Source: Flexistipes sp041694215
GTDB taxonomy: Bacteria > Chrysiogenota > Deferribacteres > Deferribacterales > Flexistipitaceae
NCBI GenBank assembly: GCA_041694215.1
Contig: JASMTO010000047.1
Location: 1-55,119 of the forward strand
DNA: 55,119 bases
Direction of reading: 5' to 3'
The notes beneath the pieces are model-generated. The model had not been told where the DNA came from, made no database searches, and worked only from the letters and a program-made list of their open reading frames with translations. Of this stretch, positions 1 to 8,640 are shown one piece after another (the stretch's first letter is position 1; the number at the start of each line of letters is the position of its first letter). Both the position numbers and the translations under genes were made by a program.

Positions 1-122
1 ATTATATATGTTTCCATACAAATACTCAATGGTTCTATTTTTGTAAGGTAAATTTGTTACAAAGTTGTTAAAATTATGTAAATTAAATATTAAAAATCTA
101 TCATTTATTTTTTTTTTATTTA

Positions 123-150
123 TTGAACTCTTGTAAAAATCATATATCAT
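123..150 (+). promoter_or_regulatory. Putative sigma-70 promoter of the PPIase gene
   Basis: A TTGAAC box (123-128) and a TATCAT box (145-150) are separated by 16 bp. They sit upstream of an AGAGAGG ribosome site and the ATG at 184. The rest of 1-122 is AT-rich with no gene visible. This is a sequence match only. Confidence 0.4.
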
Positions 151-183
151 CGTAGGTAGCAAAATATAAAAGAGAGGTAGTAT

Positions 184-1137
184 ATGAAAGTTTTTAAAAT
201 TTTCTTTGCAGGGTTGTTATGTCTATTTTTTGCATCAGCTGTAATGGCACAGAAGAATGATGATGTTGCTGCTGTTGTGGGAAACAAAAAAATCTACATA
301 AGTGAAGTTAATGCCATTCTGCAAAATGTAATGAGGCAAAACGGTATTTCTGAAGGGCAAATAGATATAAATTCTCCTCAGCTGGACAAAGTGCGGAAAT
401 CTATTGTGGAAAATCTGGTCAATAGAGAGCTTTTACTGCTAGCATCATCTGAAAATAAACCTGAGAATCTGGATGAGCTTGTTAAAACTGAGATTACAGA
501 TATCAAATCCCAATTTGAAACAGAAGAGCAGTACCAACAAGCTCTACAGCAAAATCAAATGGATGAGAAAAAGCTTATTGAGCAGCTAAAGAAAAATATA
601 TTACTGGATAAATATGTAAACAATATTCAGCAGGGTATCACAGTTAGTGAGAGTGAAAAGAAGACATATTACGAAAACAATAAAAGCAATTTCCATCAGA
701 AAGAGCAGGTAAAGGTATCGCATATAATAATACTGACAGGTGAAAACGCAAACTATGATAATCCGGAAGAAAAAATCAACGAAATCTATGAGAAGATAAA
801 AAAGGGAGTATCTTTTAGAGAACTGGCCAAAGAATACTCAGAAGATGGAAGCGCGCAAAACGGAGGTAATTTAGGTTATATAAAGAGAGGGGCAACAGTT
901 GCTTCCTTTGAGGACGTTGCCTTTTCCACAAAAGTTGGCGAAGTTAGCAAGCCCTTTAAATCCAAATTTGGATATCATATTCTTAAAGTTGAAGATAAAA
1001 AAGAAGAAAAACAATTGTCATTTGATGAAGTTGAAAATGAGGTGGAACAGATATTAGTGGATGAAAAAGCAAAAAACAAGCTTAATGAAAAACTGCAGGA
1101 ATTAAAGCAAAAATATGACGTACAGATAAACATATAG
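184..1137 (+). CDS. Periplasmic SurA/PpiC-type peptidyl-prolyl isomerase
   Basis: Parvulin-family foldase or chaperone, expected in the periplasm and helping outer-membrane or secreted proteins fold. Residues 1-22 form a signal peptide (basic start, hydrophobic core, cleavage after AVMA). Residues about 30-160 are a helical SurA-N-like chaperone region with many Gln and Lys. Residues about 175-271 are one parvulin domain, with the conserved VSHIII start, the GG-NLGY segment and the FGYHILKV end. At 317 aa with one PPIase domain it is closer to PpiC/PrsA than to E. coli SurA, which has two. The ATG at 184 follows AGAGAGG. No operon partner lies downstream; an inverted-repeat element begins 9 nt after the stop. 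The fold is clear and the client proteins are unknown. Confidence 0.88.
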   Translation: MKVFKIFFAGLLCLFFASAVMAQKNDDVAAVVGNKKIYISEVNAILQNVMRQNGISEGQIDINSPQLDKVRKSIVENLVNRELLLLASSENKPENLDELVKTEITDIKSQFETEEQYQQALQQNQMDEKKLIEQLKKNILLDKYVNNIQQGITVSESEKKTYYENNKSNFHQKEQVKVSHIIILTGENANYDNPEEKINEIYEKIKKGVSFRELAKEYSEDGSAQNGGNLGYIKRGATVASFEDVAFSTKVGEVSKPFKSKFGYHILKVEDKKEEKQLSFDEVENEVEQILVDEKAKNKLNEKLQELKQKYDVQINI

Positions 1138-1145
1138 CATAAATG

Positions 1146-1175
1146 TTACCACCTACACTTACGAAGTGTAGGTGG
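1146..1175. repeat. Left terminal inverted repeat, a self-complementary hairpin
   Basis: TTA followed by a perfect 12-bp stem (1149-1160 with 1164-1175) around the triloop ACG. It matches the right copy (2763-2792) in inverted orientation. The only two differences (A/G and T/C) lie opposite each other in the stem and keep it paired. It could also end transcription of either flanking gene, but no T-tract follows. Confidence 0.85.
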
Positions 1176-1178
1176 GGG

Positions 1179-2708
1179 CTATTTGACTTTTTCCCAGGCA
1201 ATATTTGAGATGTTTCGTTCGGCTGTGTCGAATTCTATACCAATTAGATAAATGGGTTTGTTCTCACTTAAATATTTTTCATGGTAGTTTTTGGACTTGA
1301 TTTGGGATAAAGCGTCCCTTCCATCTGTTTTAAATTCTATTACATATATCGCATTGGGCAGATTCAGCGTTAAATCTATCCGACCCTTGTTGGTAACATC
1401 TTCAGCTATGATTTTGATACCGAGAGCCTTTAAATATGCATAAAACACACTTACATAATAACCTTCGTATTCATGCATCCTGTTATTCGTAAATAAGTTA
1501 TACGGAATAGAGGCAAAAAGTGCTTTAATATTCTGTTCTAATTTATCAAAATCAAAGCTAACCAATGCACTATAAATATTTTCCTGCTCCAACTCGCTTT
1601 GGTAATTTTTTGTTATATAGTTTGCAATATGACTGAATAGAGATATCTGAACCTCTCTGTTAGGCAGTGCCAACCTATATTTTAGTCCCTTTGCACCTTC
1701 AAAATATTCGCTTATTGTCAGGTACCCCGTCTGCCACATCAAGGTCTCAAGCCTTATATTATCCACATCAAAGCTGTCTAAAAGTGTACTGTCTGCCACT
1801 ATATTTTCAAGGTTGGGTAGGAAATATTGATTCTTTTCTATTAATTTTAGTAAAAATGTGGGCGTGGCTGTGGAAAACCAGTAATTGTCATATACAAAAC
1901 CTTTTTGTATAAAAAGCAGTATATCAAATGGATTGTAAACACTATCTCCCAGCCAGCTGTAGCCATTATACCACTCCCGGATCTTATCAAAATCCTGACC
2001 CCTTAGATGCTCAGCAAATGACGTCTCTAAATCATTTTGAGTATAGCCGCATATCGTGGCATAATTTTTATCAACTGTAATATCATTCAAATTATTTAAT
2101 CCGCTGAATAGCGATACCTTACTAAACTTACTTACCCCTGTTAAAAATGCAAACCTGATATATTCATCAGCCCCCTTGATTACACTGTAGAAATTCTTCA
2201 GCTCTTCCCGCATCTCTTTCGCTATTTCTGTATTTTCAATATTGTCAAGTATAGGCTTGTCATACTCATCAATTAAAATGACAACCTGCTTGCCATAATG
2301 CTCGTATGCTTTGATTATCAGGTCTTCAAAACAAAACGAGGGATATTTCGTCTCGGAGCATGATATGCCCAGATTTTTTTCGTTTAATTTAAGTATCTTA
2401 AACATTGAGTCCGTAAGGGTCTCTTTGTAAGTGAACTTACCGTCGTTAAAGCTTATGCGGATTACAGGATGCTTGTCAAAATCGTATTTGTCATAAATAT
2501 AAAGACCTTTAAAGAGCTCTTTGTTGCCATAAAATATCTCTTTTAGCGTATCAAGAAATAGCGATTTGCCGAATCGTCTGGGGCGGCTGAGGAAGTAATA
2601 TTTGCCTTCACTGATCAGCTTTAAAGCATGAAAGGTTTTATCAACGTATACGTAGCCGCCGTCAATAATATCCCGTAAAGTAGATATGCCAATAGGTAAT
2701 TTTTTCAT
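1179..2708 (-). CDS. AAA-ATPase-like / PD-(D/E)XK nuclease-fold protein
   Basis: Member of the family pairing an N-terminal AAA-ATPase-like domain (PF09820 type) with a C-terminal PD-(D/E)XK nuclease fold (PF08011 type). Its function is not established experimentally and it is often multicopy in anaerobe genomes. From the start chosen here (509 aa), a P-loop variant RPRRFGKSL is at about residues 42-50 and a Walker B VVILIDEYD at 142-150. A C-terminal nuclease core has Asp445, Glu458 and Lys460 in GRID and IEFK, spaced like PD-(D/E)XK. The start MKKLPIGIST is the family-typical N terminus. The open frame continues 90 codons upstream, but that stretch crosses the inverted repeat and looks unlike protein. 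No strong ribosome site is visible. The gene fills a TIR-bounded unit, so a selfish or defence role is possible but unproven. Confidence 0.82.
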   Translation of the reverse strand: MKKLPIGISTLRDIIDGGYVYVDKTFHALKLISEGKYYFLSRPRRFGKSLFLDTLKEIFYGNKELFKGLYIYDKYDFDKHPVIRISFNDGKFTYKETLTDSMFKILKLNEKNLGISCSETKYPSFCFEDLIIKAYEHYGKQVVILIDEYDKPILDNIENTEIAKEMREELKNFYSVIKGADEYIRFAFLTGVSKFSKVSLFSGLNNLNDITVDKNYATICGYTQNDLETSFAEHLRGQDFDKIREWYNGYSWLGDSVYNPFDILLFIQKGFVYDNYWFSTATPTFLLKLIEKNQYFLPNLENIVADSTLLDSFDVDNIRLETLMWQTGYLTISEYFEGAKGLKYRLALPNREVQISLFSHIANYITKNYQSELEQENIYSALVSFDFDKLEQNIKALFASIPYNLFTNNRMHEYEGYYVSVFYAYLKALGIKIIAEDVTNKGRIDLTLNLPNAIYVIEFKTDGRDALSQIKSKNYHEKYLSENKPIYLIGIEFDTAERNISNIAWEKVK

Positions 2709-2762
2709 AATGAAAATATATTCTATAACATCCGTAAATTCAATAGCAGAGTTAGCTTCTCT

Positions 2763-2792
2763 CCGCCTACACTTCGTAAGTGTAGGCGGTAA
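2763..2792. repeat. Right terminal inverted repeat, a self-complementary hairpin
   Basis: A perfect 12-bp stem (2763-2774 with 2778-2789) around the triloop CGT, followed by TAA. It is the inverted partner of 1146-1175. Here the stem has a G-C pair where the left copy has A-T. It lies about 55 bp upstream of the putative livK -35 box. Confidence 0.85.
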
Positions 2793-2843
2793 AACGATGT
2801 TTTTTTTATAATGGATTAAGGGCAAAAAAAAACATTTTTTAGC

Positions 2844-2872
2844 TTGACTTAACCATTGTGATAGATTAATTA
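2844..2872 (+). promoter_or_regulatory. Putative sigma-70 promoter of the liv operon
   Basis: TTGACT (2844-2849) and TAATTA (2867-2872) are separated by 17 bp, about 50 nt before the livK start. An isolated TATAAT at 2807-2812 has no -35 partner. Confidence 0.4.
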
Positions 2873-2922
2873 CTAGCAGATAACACTGTTTTTTAATATC
2901 GAACATTTTGGAGGTTTGGATT

Positions 2923-4041
2923 ATGAGATCGTTTATAACAATTTTAGCTGTACCTGTTGTTTTTGCTGCACTTAGCATATCCGTTTTTGCTGCTGATACT
3001 ATTAAGCTGGGGGTTGCTGGTGCGCATTCAGGTGACTTGGCATCCTACGGTATTCCCACACTGAGGGCAACACGATTCGTTGTGGATGAATATAACAAGA
3101 ATGGTGGTATTGATGGAAAGAAAATCGAGCTACTTGCAGAGGATGATGAATGTAAGCCGGAAAAGGCTGTCAATGCTGCAACTAAGCTAATGTCACAGAA
3201 TGTTGATGCTGTTATTGGTCATATATGTAGTGGTGCCACAAAAGCTGCACTTTCCATCTATCTTTCCCAGATGATTCCTATCATTTCCCCTTCTGCAACC
3301 AACCCAGATCTTACACAGAGTGGAGATTATCCTATCTTTTTCAGGACAATTGCTCCTGATGATGCTCAGGCTAGACTTGAGGTGGATTTTGCCGTTAACG
3401 AGCTGGGGCTTAAGAATATTGCGGTGATTCACGATAAAGGTGATTATGGTAAAGGCTTAGCTGAATATGCCAGAGATTTTTTAGAAGAGATAGATAGCGT
3501 TAATGTGGTTCTTTTTGAAGGTGTTACACCCGGAGCTCTCGATTATTCAGCCATCGTTCAGAAAATTAAAAACTCTAACGCTGATGGTGTAATTTTTGGT
3601 GGTTATCATCCTGAAGCTTCAAAAATTGTGTCTCAAATGAGAAAGAAGAAAATGGACATACCTTTTATCTCTGATGACGGTGTAAAGGACGATACATTTA
3701 TAAAAGTTGCCGGTAAATATGCTGAAGGTGTCTATGCAACCGGTCCCAAAGATGTTTCCAGTAATCCGATGGCAAAAGAAGCGGAGAGGAAACATATGGA
3801 AAAATATGGTGAGCAGTCCGGTGCATTTTATCTTAACGGTTATGCTGCAGCTCAAGCTATATTGAAAGCTATAGACAATGCTGATTCCACTGATCCAGAA
3901 AAAATTATGGAAGCGTTGAGAACCAATTATGTGGAAACTACTCTTGGTAAAATTAAATTTGATGAAAAAGGTGATGCAATTGGTGTCGGCTTTTCTGTTT
4001 ATCAGGTACAGAACGGTGAGTACGTAGAGTTGGATTACTAA
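2923..4041 (+). CDS. livK: Branched-chain amino acid ABC transporter, periplasmic binding protein
   Basis: Type I periplasmic binding protein that captures branched-chain (or similar) amino acids for the LivHMGF importer. The product is 372 aa. Residues 1-20 form a signal peptide ending VFA before ADTIKLG. The mature protein has the family start KLGVAGAHSGDLASYG and repeated LivK motifs such as DDECKPEKAVNAATKL, a VIGHICSGAT segment and ISPSATNPDLT. The ATG at 2923 is preceded by GGAGG (2910-2914) at normal spacing, so it is preferred over a TTG five codons upstream. First gene of livKHMGF. A hairpin terminator after it probably lets it be made in excess of the membrane subunits. Which amino acid is bound cannot be read from sequence. 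Confidence 0.92.
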   Translation: MRSFITILAVPVVFAALSISVFAADTIKLGVAGAHSGDLASYGIPTLRATRFVVDEYNKNGGIDGKKIELLAEDDECKPEKAVNAATKLMSQNVDAVIGHICSGATKAALSIYLSQMIPIISPSATNPDLTQSGDYPIFFRTIAPDDAQARLEVDFAVNELGLKNIAVIHDKGDYGKGLAEYARDFLEEIDSVNVVLFEGVTPGALDYSAIVQKIKNSNADGVIFGGYHPEASKIVSQMRKKKMDIPFISDDGVKDDTFIKVAGKYAEGVYATGPKDVSSNPMAKEAERKHMEKYGEQSGAFYLNGYAAAQAILKAIDNADSTDPEKIMEALRTNYVETTLGKIKFDEKGDAIGVGFSVYQVQNGEYVELDY

Positions 4042-4058
4042 AAATTCAATAATTTCTG

Positions 4059-4085
4059 CCGGGCTTTTTAGCCCGGTTTTATTTT
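4059..4085 (+). terminator. Intrinsic terminator/attenuator after livK
   Basis: A 7-bp stem CCGGGCT/AGCCCGG (4059-4065, 4070-4076) with loop TTTT is followed by TTTTATTTT. It lies between livK and livH, so some read-through must feed the downstream genes. Confidence 0.75.
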
Positions 4086-4113
4086 AAGCAACTGAATACA
4101 AGGGGATTTCATA

Positions 4114-5016
4114 ATGGAATATTTTTTTCAGCTATTTTTTGCAGGCCTTACCAAGGGCAGTATTTATGCATTGATAGCTCTCGGATATACTATGGTTTAC
4201 GGTATTATTCAACTTATTAACTTTGCCCATGGAGAAATTTACATGATTGGGGCTTTTACCGCCCTTATTGTGGCAGGGGTTTTATCTGTTTTTAATTTAC
4301 CGGTTGCCGCCATCTTTGTCATTGTTACTCTTGTAGCCATACTTTATTCTTCTGCGTACGGTTATACCATTGAAAAAATCGCATATAAACCTTTGAGGAA
4401 TGCACCAAGGCTTTCCGCTCTGATAAGTGCAATCGGTATGTCGATATTTCTGCAAAATTATGTTTTGTTGGCACAGACATCTGATTTTCTGCCGTTTCCT
4501 TCTCTGATAAAAGAATTTGAATTTTTACGTCCCTATAATCATATTCTATCTTCATCCGGGCTTGTAATAATAGTATCAACTTTTATTGCTATGGTATTGC
4601 TGTCTTTATACATTAAATTTACCCGCATGGGTAAAGCGATGAGAGCTACCGCTCAGGATAAAAAAATGGCTCTTTTACTTGGCATTAATGTTGACAGAGT
4701 AATCTCAACCACTTTTGTTGTTGGGTCTGCTCTTGCTGCCCTCGGTGGCGTTTTGATCGCCAATCACATTGGCCAGATAAATTTCTTTATCGGCTTTATT
4801 GCAGGTATTAAAGCTTTTACAGCTGCTGTTCTTGGAGGTATAGGCAGCATACCGGGTGCTGTATTAGGGGCATTGATACTCGGGTGGACAGAAAGTTTTT
4901 CCACAGGATACATTTCAAGTGATTATCAGGATGTTTTTGCTTTTATTCTTCTGGTGGTAATTCTTATTTTTAAACCTAGTGGAATATTGGGTAAAAAGAC
5001 GGATCAGAAGGTGTAG
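4114..5016 (+). CDS. livH: Branched-chain amino acid ABC transporter permease LivH
   Basis: One of the two inner-membrane permease subunits of the Liv importer. The 300 residues are mostly hydrophobic, with about eight membrane segments. The family start is present (GLTKGSIYALIALGYTMVYG, then INFAHGEIYMIGAF), as is the cytoplasmic coupling region before KAFTAAVLGGIGSIPGAVLG. Length is normal. The ATG at 4114 follows AAGGGG. It is separated from livK by a terminator hairpin and followed by livM after 2 nt, so it is translated with livM, livG and livF. Confidence 0.93.
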   Translation: MEYFFQLFFAGLTKGSIYALIALGYTMVYGIIQLINFAHGEIYMIGAFTALIVAGVLSVFNLPVAAIFVIVTLVAILYSSAYGYTIEKIAYKPLRNAPRLSALISAIGMSIFLQNYVLLAQTSDFLPFPSLIKEFEFLRPYNHILSSSGLVIIVSTFIAMVLLSLYIKFTRMGKAMRATAQDKKMALLLGINVDRVISTTFVVGSALAALGGVLIANHIGQINFFIGFIAGIKAFTAAVLGGIGSIPGAVLGALILGWTESFSTGYISSDYQDVFAFILLVVILIFKPSGILGKKTDQKV

Positions 5017-5018
5017 AA

Positions 5019-6254
5019 ATGTTTTCTGAAATAAAAAAGTCACTGCTGGTCTCTGTTTGGTTTATGTTTCTGACTTTTCCCATTATGGTGGTTAAAGTAA
5101 ACACAATCGAAAATACTATTATTTGGAGATGGGAAAACCTTGTATTAGTTGGCTTTGGATCGTTTTTTCTTTCTTTTTTATGGCGCTTTATGCACAATAA
5201 AAAAGCTACTAAAAGAAGGCAGGATTATAAAGATGCATTATCAAAAATCTTTTACGACAATCTGATAGAAAATAAAAAGGTTTTTGTCCCTATAATTATA
5301 GCTTTAATAATATTTATTTTGCTGTTTCCAAAGTTATTTTCGACATATCAGGTTACAATTATGACGACAGCTCTTATTTATATAGTGTTGGGATTGGGAC
5401 TTAATGTTGTTGTTGGTTTTGCTGGTTTGCTTGATTTGGGATATGTGGCGTTTTATGCAGTTGGTGCCTATACGTATGCTCTTCTTAATTTTAATTATGA
5501 TATAAGCTTTTGGGTTGCATTACCTCTTGCTGGTGCACTCGGGGCATTGGCAGGTATTTTACTAGGTTTTCCTGTACTAAGGCTTAGAGGTGACTATCTT
5601 GCCATCGTTACACTCGGGTTTGGTGAAATAATACGTTTGGTTTTGGAGAACTGGGGTGAGGTTACCCATGGTCCCAGCGGTATAGCAGGCATAGAAAGAC
5701 CCAACTTTGGCTTTGATTTAAGTATAGTGGGCAGTATTAATGCAATATACTATTTTGTATTTTTATTCGTACTTGTTACAATATTTTTTACAAATCGCCT
5801 CCAGAATTCCCGAATAGGAAGAGCATGGGTTGCCTTGAGAGAGGATGAAATAGCGTGCCAGGCAATGGGTGTGGATAAAACAAAAACAAAACTTTCTGCT
5901 TTTGCATTCGGAGCTACATGGGCTGGATTTATGGGTGCAGTTTTTGCAGCCAAGACCACGTTTATCAACCCGGCTAGCTTTACTTTCCTGGAATCAGCCA
6001 TAATTCTCTCCATTGTTGTTTTAGGGGGTATGGGCAGTATTCCGGGAGTTATTCTAGGAGCACTTATTTTGATACTTCTGCCCGAATATCTCAGGGCTTT
6101 TTCTGAGTACAGAATGTTAATTTTCGGTGGCGCAATGGTTCTTATGATGGTTTTCAGACCTCAGGGTCTGATTAAAAGTAAACGAAGACGTTACAATTTT
6201 GAGTCCATGTCCAAAAAGCAGTTAAAGGAGAGGCAAAATGCAGCCTCTTCTTGA
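5019..6254 (+). CDS. livM: Branched-chain amino acid ABC transporter permease LivM
   Basis: Second permease subunit of the Liv importer, partner of LivH in the membrane. At 411 aa it has an N-terminal extension of about 90 residues (two extra hydrophobic segments and a charged loop) before the LivM core. The core shows YIVLGLGLNVVVGFAGLLDL, the LRGDYLAIVTLGFGEI motif and the coupling region ending ILGGMGSIPGVILGALIL. Longer LivM proteins with such an N-terminal part are common. The start follows GAAGGTG. The 3' end overlaps livG by 17 nt, which implies translational coupling. Confidence 0.93.
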   Translation: MFSEIKKSLLVSVWFMFLTFPIMVVKVNTIENTIIWRWENLVLVGFGSFFLSFLWRFMHNKKATKRRQDYKDALSKIFYDNLIENKKVFVPIIIALIIFILLFPKLFSTYQVTIMTTALIYIVLGLGLNVVVGFAGLLDLGYVAFYAVGAYTYALLNFNYDISFWVALPLAGALGALAGILLGFPVLRLRGDYLAIVTLGFGEIIRLVLENWGEVTHGPSGIAGIERPNFGFDLSIVGSINAIYYFVFLFVLVTIFFTNRLQNSRIGRAWVALREDEIACQAMGVDKTKTKLSAFAFGATWAGFMGAVFAAKTTFINPASFTFLESAIILSIVVLGGMGSIPGVILGALILILLPEYLRAFSEYRMLIFGGAMVLMMVFRPQGLIKSKRRRYNFESMSKKQLKERQNAASS

Positions 6255-7026
6255 AATAAACGGGTTAACGATGGATTTTGGTGGATTGAGAGCGGTTGAT
6301 AATATTGATTTTAATATTTATTCAAAAGAAATCGTTGCCCTCATAGGTCCCAACGGTGCAGGCAAAACTACGTTCTTTAACTGCGTGACCGGTATGTACA
6401 AACCCACCAGTGGGGACATTTATGTATATGCAGACGGAGATAATAGAAAACGTGTAAATGGTCTTAAACCTAACAAAGTTACCGAATTGGGGCTTGCAAG
6501 AACATTTCAGAATATCAGGCTTTTTAAAGGGATGACGGTTCTTGAAAATGTTATGATAGGTAGGCACTGCAGAACCCATGCAAATATTTTTGCTGCCCTA
6601 ATGAGAACAAAACGTATAGTCCGGGAAGAGTATGAGTCAGCCTCATATAGTTATCACATTCTTGAAAGAGTTGGCCTGCATGCGTTTGCTAATGAGATTG
6701 CTGAAAATTTGCCATACGGGGCTCAAAGAAAACTCGAAATTGCCCGGGCACTTGCTACGGAACCTAATATTTTACTCCTGGATGAGCCTGCTGCCGGACT
6801 CAATCCACAGGAGACGGAGAACTTGATTGATATCATAAAGATGCTGCGTGATGAAGAAAATATTTCTGTTTTGCTTATAGAGCATGATATGGGTATGGTA
6901 ATGAAAATTTCTGAAAGGATTACAGTAATGGATTATGGCAAAAAGATTGCTGAAGGTACTCCTGATGAAATAAAAGAAAACCCGGATGTAATAAAAGCTT
7001 ATCTTGGAGAAGATGTCGATGCTTAG
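6238..7026 (+). CDS. livG: Branched-chain amino acid ABC transporter ATPase LivG
   Basis: Cytoplasmic ATPase that works as a heterodimer with LivF to drive the LivHM permease. The Walker A motif is GPNGAGKTT (about residues 37-45). The LivG-type segment ARTFQNIRLFKGMTVLENVM is the Q-loop region. The signature is YGAQRKLEIARAL, a usual LivG variant of LSGGQ. Walker B is ILLLDEPAAGLNP, with the H-loop in LIEHDMG. Length 262 aa is typical. AAAGGAGAGG lies just before the ATG. It overlaps livM upstream and livF downstream. Confidence 0.94.
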   Translation: MQPLLEINGLTMDFGGLRAVDNIDFNIYSKEIVALIGPNGAGKTTFFNCVTGMYKPTSGDIYVYADGDNRKRVNGLKPNKVTELGLARTFQNIRLFKGMTVLENVMIGRHCRTHANIFAALMRTKRIVREEYESASYSYHILERVGLHAFANEIAENLPYGAQRKLEIARALATEPNILLLDEPAAGLNPQETENLIDIIKMLRDEENISVLLIEHDMGMVMKISERITVMDYGKKIAEGTPDEIKENPDVIKAYLGEDVDA

Positions 7027-7729
7027 GCTTAACAATGTCAATGCATTTTACGGAAATATACAGGCTTTGCATGATGTGAGTCTTGAAGTAGAAGAGGGGG
7101 AAATTGTAGCACTTCTCGGTGCAAACGGTGCCGGGAAAACCACCACACTCATGGCAATCAGTGGGATAGTGCCTCCACAGACCGGTGAAATTTTTTATAA
7201 CAAAACGCCCCTTCATTTGATGCAACCTGATGAAATTGTAAAATTGGGAATTTGTCAGGTACCTGAAGGTAGGCATATTTTCCCTCATCTCTCGGTAAGT
7301 GAAAATATTGATCTGGGAGCTTTTCTTAGACGCGACAAAGAGCAAATAAAAAAGGATATTGAATATGTGTATTATTTATTCCCACAGCTGGCTGAGCGGA
7401 AACATCAGTTAGGTGAAACCCTTAGCGGTGGAGAGCAGCAAATGCTGGCAATATCACGGGCACTTATGGCAAGGCCAAGGGTACTTTTACTGGATGAGCC
7501 CTCATTGGGTCTAGCACCTATTATTGTGAGACAGATTTTTGATATTATCAAACAAATTAACAATGAAAGTAAAACGACAATATTGTTGGTGGAGCAGAAT
7601 GCTAACCTTGCCCTGAAAATTGCACACAGAGGCTACGTTATGGAAACTGGTAAAATTAGGTTGTTTGGGGATGCAAAAGATCTACTCAATAATGATGACA
7701 TAAAAAAAGCATATCTTGGCGGTGTCTAA
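7019..7729 (+). CDS. livF: Branched-chain amino acid ABC transporter ATPase LivF
   Basis: Second ATPase of the Liv importer. The product is 236 aa. Walker A is GANGAGKTT (34-42), the signature is LSGGEQQMLAISRAL, Walker B is VLLLDEPSLGLAP and the switch His is replaced by Gln (LVEQNANLAL), which is normal for LivF. The ATG at 7019 is chosen because GGAGAAG (7005-7011) sits at proper distance and the protein then starts MLRLNNVNAFYGN as in homologues. ATG 7013 and TTG 7004 are less likely. It overlaps livG by 8 nt. Its stop codon overlaps the stop of the convergent gene by 3 nt. Confidence 0.93.
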   Translation: MLRLNNVNAFYGNIQALHDVSLEVEEGEIVALLGANGAGKTTTLMAISGIVPPQTGEIFYNKTPLHLMQPDEIVKLGICQVPEGRHIFPHLSVSENIDLGAFLRRDKEQIKKDIEYVYYLFPQLAERKHQLGETLSGGEQQMLAISRALMARPRVLLLDEPSLGLAPIIVRQIFDIIKQINNESKTTILLVEQNANLALKIAHRGYVMETGKIRLFGDAKDLLNNDDIKKAYLGGV

Positions 7730-8640
7730 TTTAGTTTGCAGTCCGTTACTTCTCCTTTACTGTTTGTCTTGATTTGCAGTACGAAAACCTTATGATTTTG
7801 TTTATCAAATATATTTTTGTTAAACATAAACTTCAGATCGAAAATTTCAAAGTTGTATTCCCTTCTAGCTTTTACAATTACCGGATAATCCACAAGCCAG
7901 AGATATGTTTTTAACAATTTACTGTTAAAATTGCAAAGTGATTCTTTTTTATCAAATTTTTTATAACGTGTAAATGCTGCCAGATCTATTTTTTCGTATA
8001 TTTTGACATCCTTTACTGCATATTTCTCATTGTCCTCAACTATCACTTTCCAATAAAGAGGTGTTAAAGCGGTTGTGGTTACTATTACTTTATTATCCGT
8101 AAATTTTGATGCATTAAATTTTACAAAAGATTTAATGCCAACGTTAGCAAGGGGATAAAAAAAGAGAAAAGTGACGGTAATTATTGCCGTTTTACGACCT
8201 TTTAGTATAAGAGTAAAAACTAGTAACATTATAAGTGTTAATGTATAAATGGGATCAATGATGAAGACCGTTGACAGGGCAAATCTGTGTCTGCTGAAAG
8301 GAGCAAGCAGCTGGGTTCCGTAGCTGGTAATATAATCCAGATATATGTGGGTATACATAATTGAAACACCGATGATTGTAGAAAACATAAAATTTTTTTT
8401 AACAGTGTTTTTTAATATAAAAGCAGCCAAAATTCCCAGTAACAATCCGCCCCATATTGAATGAGTAAAGCCTCTGTGATAGAGTAAATATTCAGCGTTG
8501 GTGCTGAAAAAATATGCTGCACTATCGATATCAGGTGCTAACGCTAAACCGCCGAAAATCAATGCAGTTTTTGTTGTTAACTTGCATTTGAAAACCTTTG
8601 CCAGCACGAGCCCACTTACAGAATGTGTCACCGGATCCAT
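7726..8640 (-). CDS. YdjM/YbcI-type inner-membrane metal-dependent hydrolase (DUF457)
   Basis: Membrane protein of the YdjM family, whose biochemical role is unknown; E. coli YdjM is LexA-regulated. The 304-residue product begins MDPVTHSVSGLVLAKVF. It carries the family's histidine and acidic motifs: ALAPDID, HRGFTHS, and H-(x)3-D then SYGTQLLAPFSRHR. There are about five hydrophobic segments in the first 165 residues and a soluble C-terminal part. The ATG at 8640 has AAGGAAGG just upstream. An in-frame start 18 codons earlier lacks such a site. The gene is convergent with livF and divergent from pruA, so it stands alone. Metal-dependent hydrolase is the family label, not a demonstrated activity. 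Confidence 0.8.
   Translation of the reverse strand: MDPVTHSVSGLVLAKVFKCKLTTKTALIFGGLALAPDIDSAAYFFSTNAEYLLYHRGFTHSIWGGLLLGILAAFILKNTVKKNFMFSTIIGVSIMYTHIYLDYITSYGTQLLAPFSRHRFALSTVFIIDPIYTLTLIMLLVFTLILKGRKTAIITVTFLFFYPLANVGIKSFVKFNASKFTDNKVIVTTTALTPLYWKVIVEDNEKYAVKDVKIYEKIDLAAFTRYKKFDKKESLCNFNSKLLKTYLWLVDYPVIVKARREYNFEIFDLKFMFNKNIFDKQNHKVFVLQIKTNSKGEVTDCKLN

Larger units (their letters stand above)
1146..2792. mobile_element. Candidate TIR-bounded unit carrying an AAA-ATPase/nuclease gene
   Basis: The segment is bounded by a 30-bp terminal inverted repeat (1146-1175 against the reverse complement of 2763-2792, 28 of 30 identical). It holds a single gene on the minus strand. The gene fits tightly: the left repeat ends 3 nt past the stop codon and the right repeat lies 54 nt before the start codon. 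No transposase is present and no clear target-site duplication is visible in the flanks. The unit separates the PPIase gene from the liv promoter. That it moves, or once moved, is inference from the repeat geometry. It could also be a resident gene framed by REP-like hairpins. Confidence 0.5.

Noticed and set aside
2791..2922. A leader riboswitch in front of livK
   Set aside because: The stretch is AT-rich, with poly-A and poly-T runs and no paired structure or known aptamer core.
2709..2978. A 90-codon upstream extension of the AAA-ATPase/nuclease open frame
   Set aside because: It crosses the inverted repeat and the liv promoter region, reads unlike protein, and the family-typical start MKKLPIGIST lies at 2708.
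4466..4490. A sigma-54 (-24/-12) promoter starting at TTGGCAC
   Set aside because: The sequence is inside livH, the -12 GC element is absent, and the orientation relative to any gene start makes no sense.
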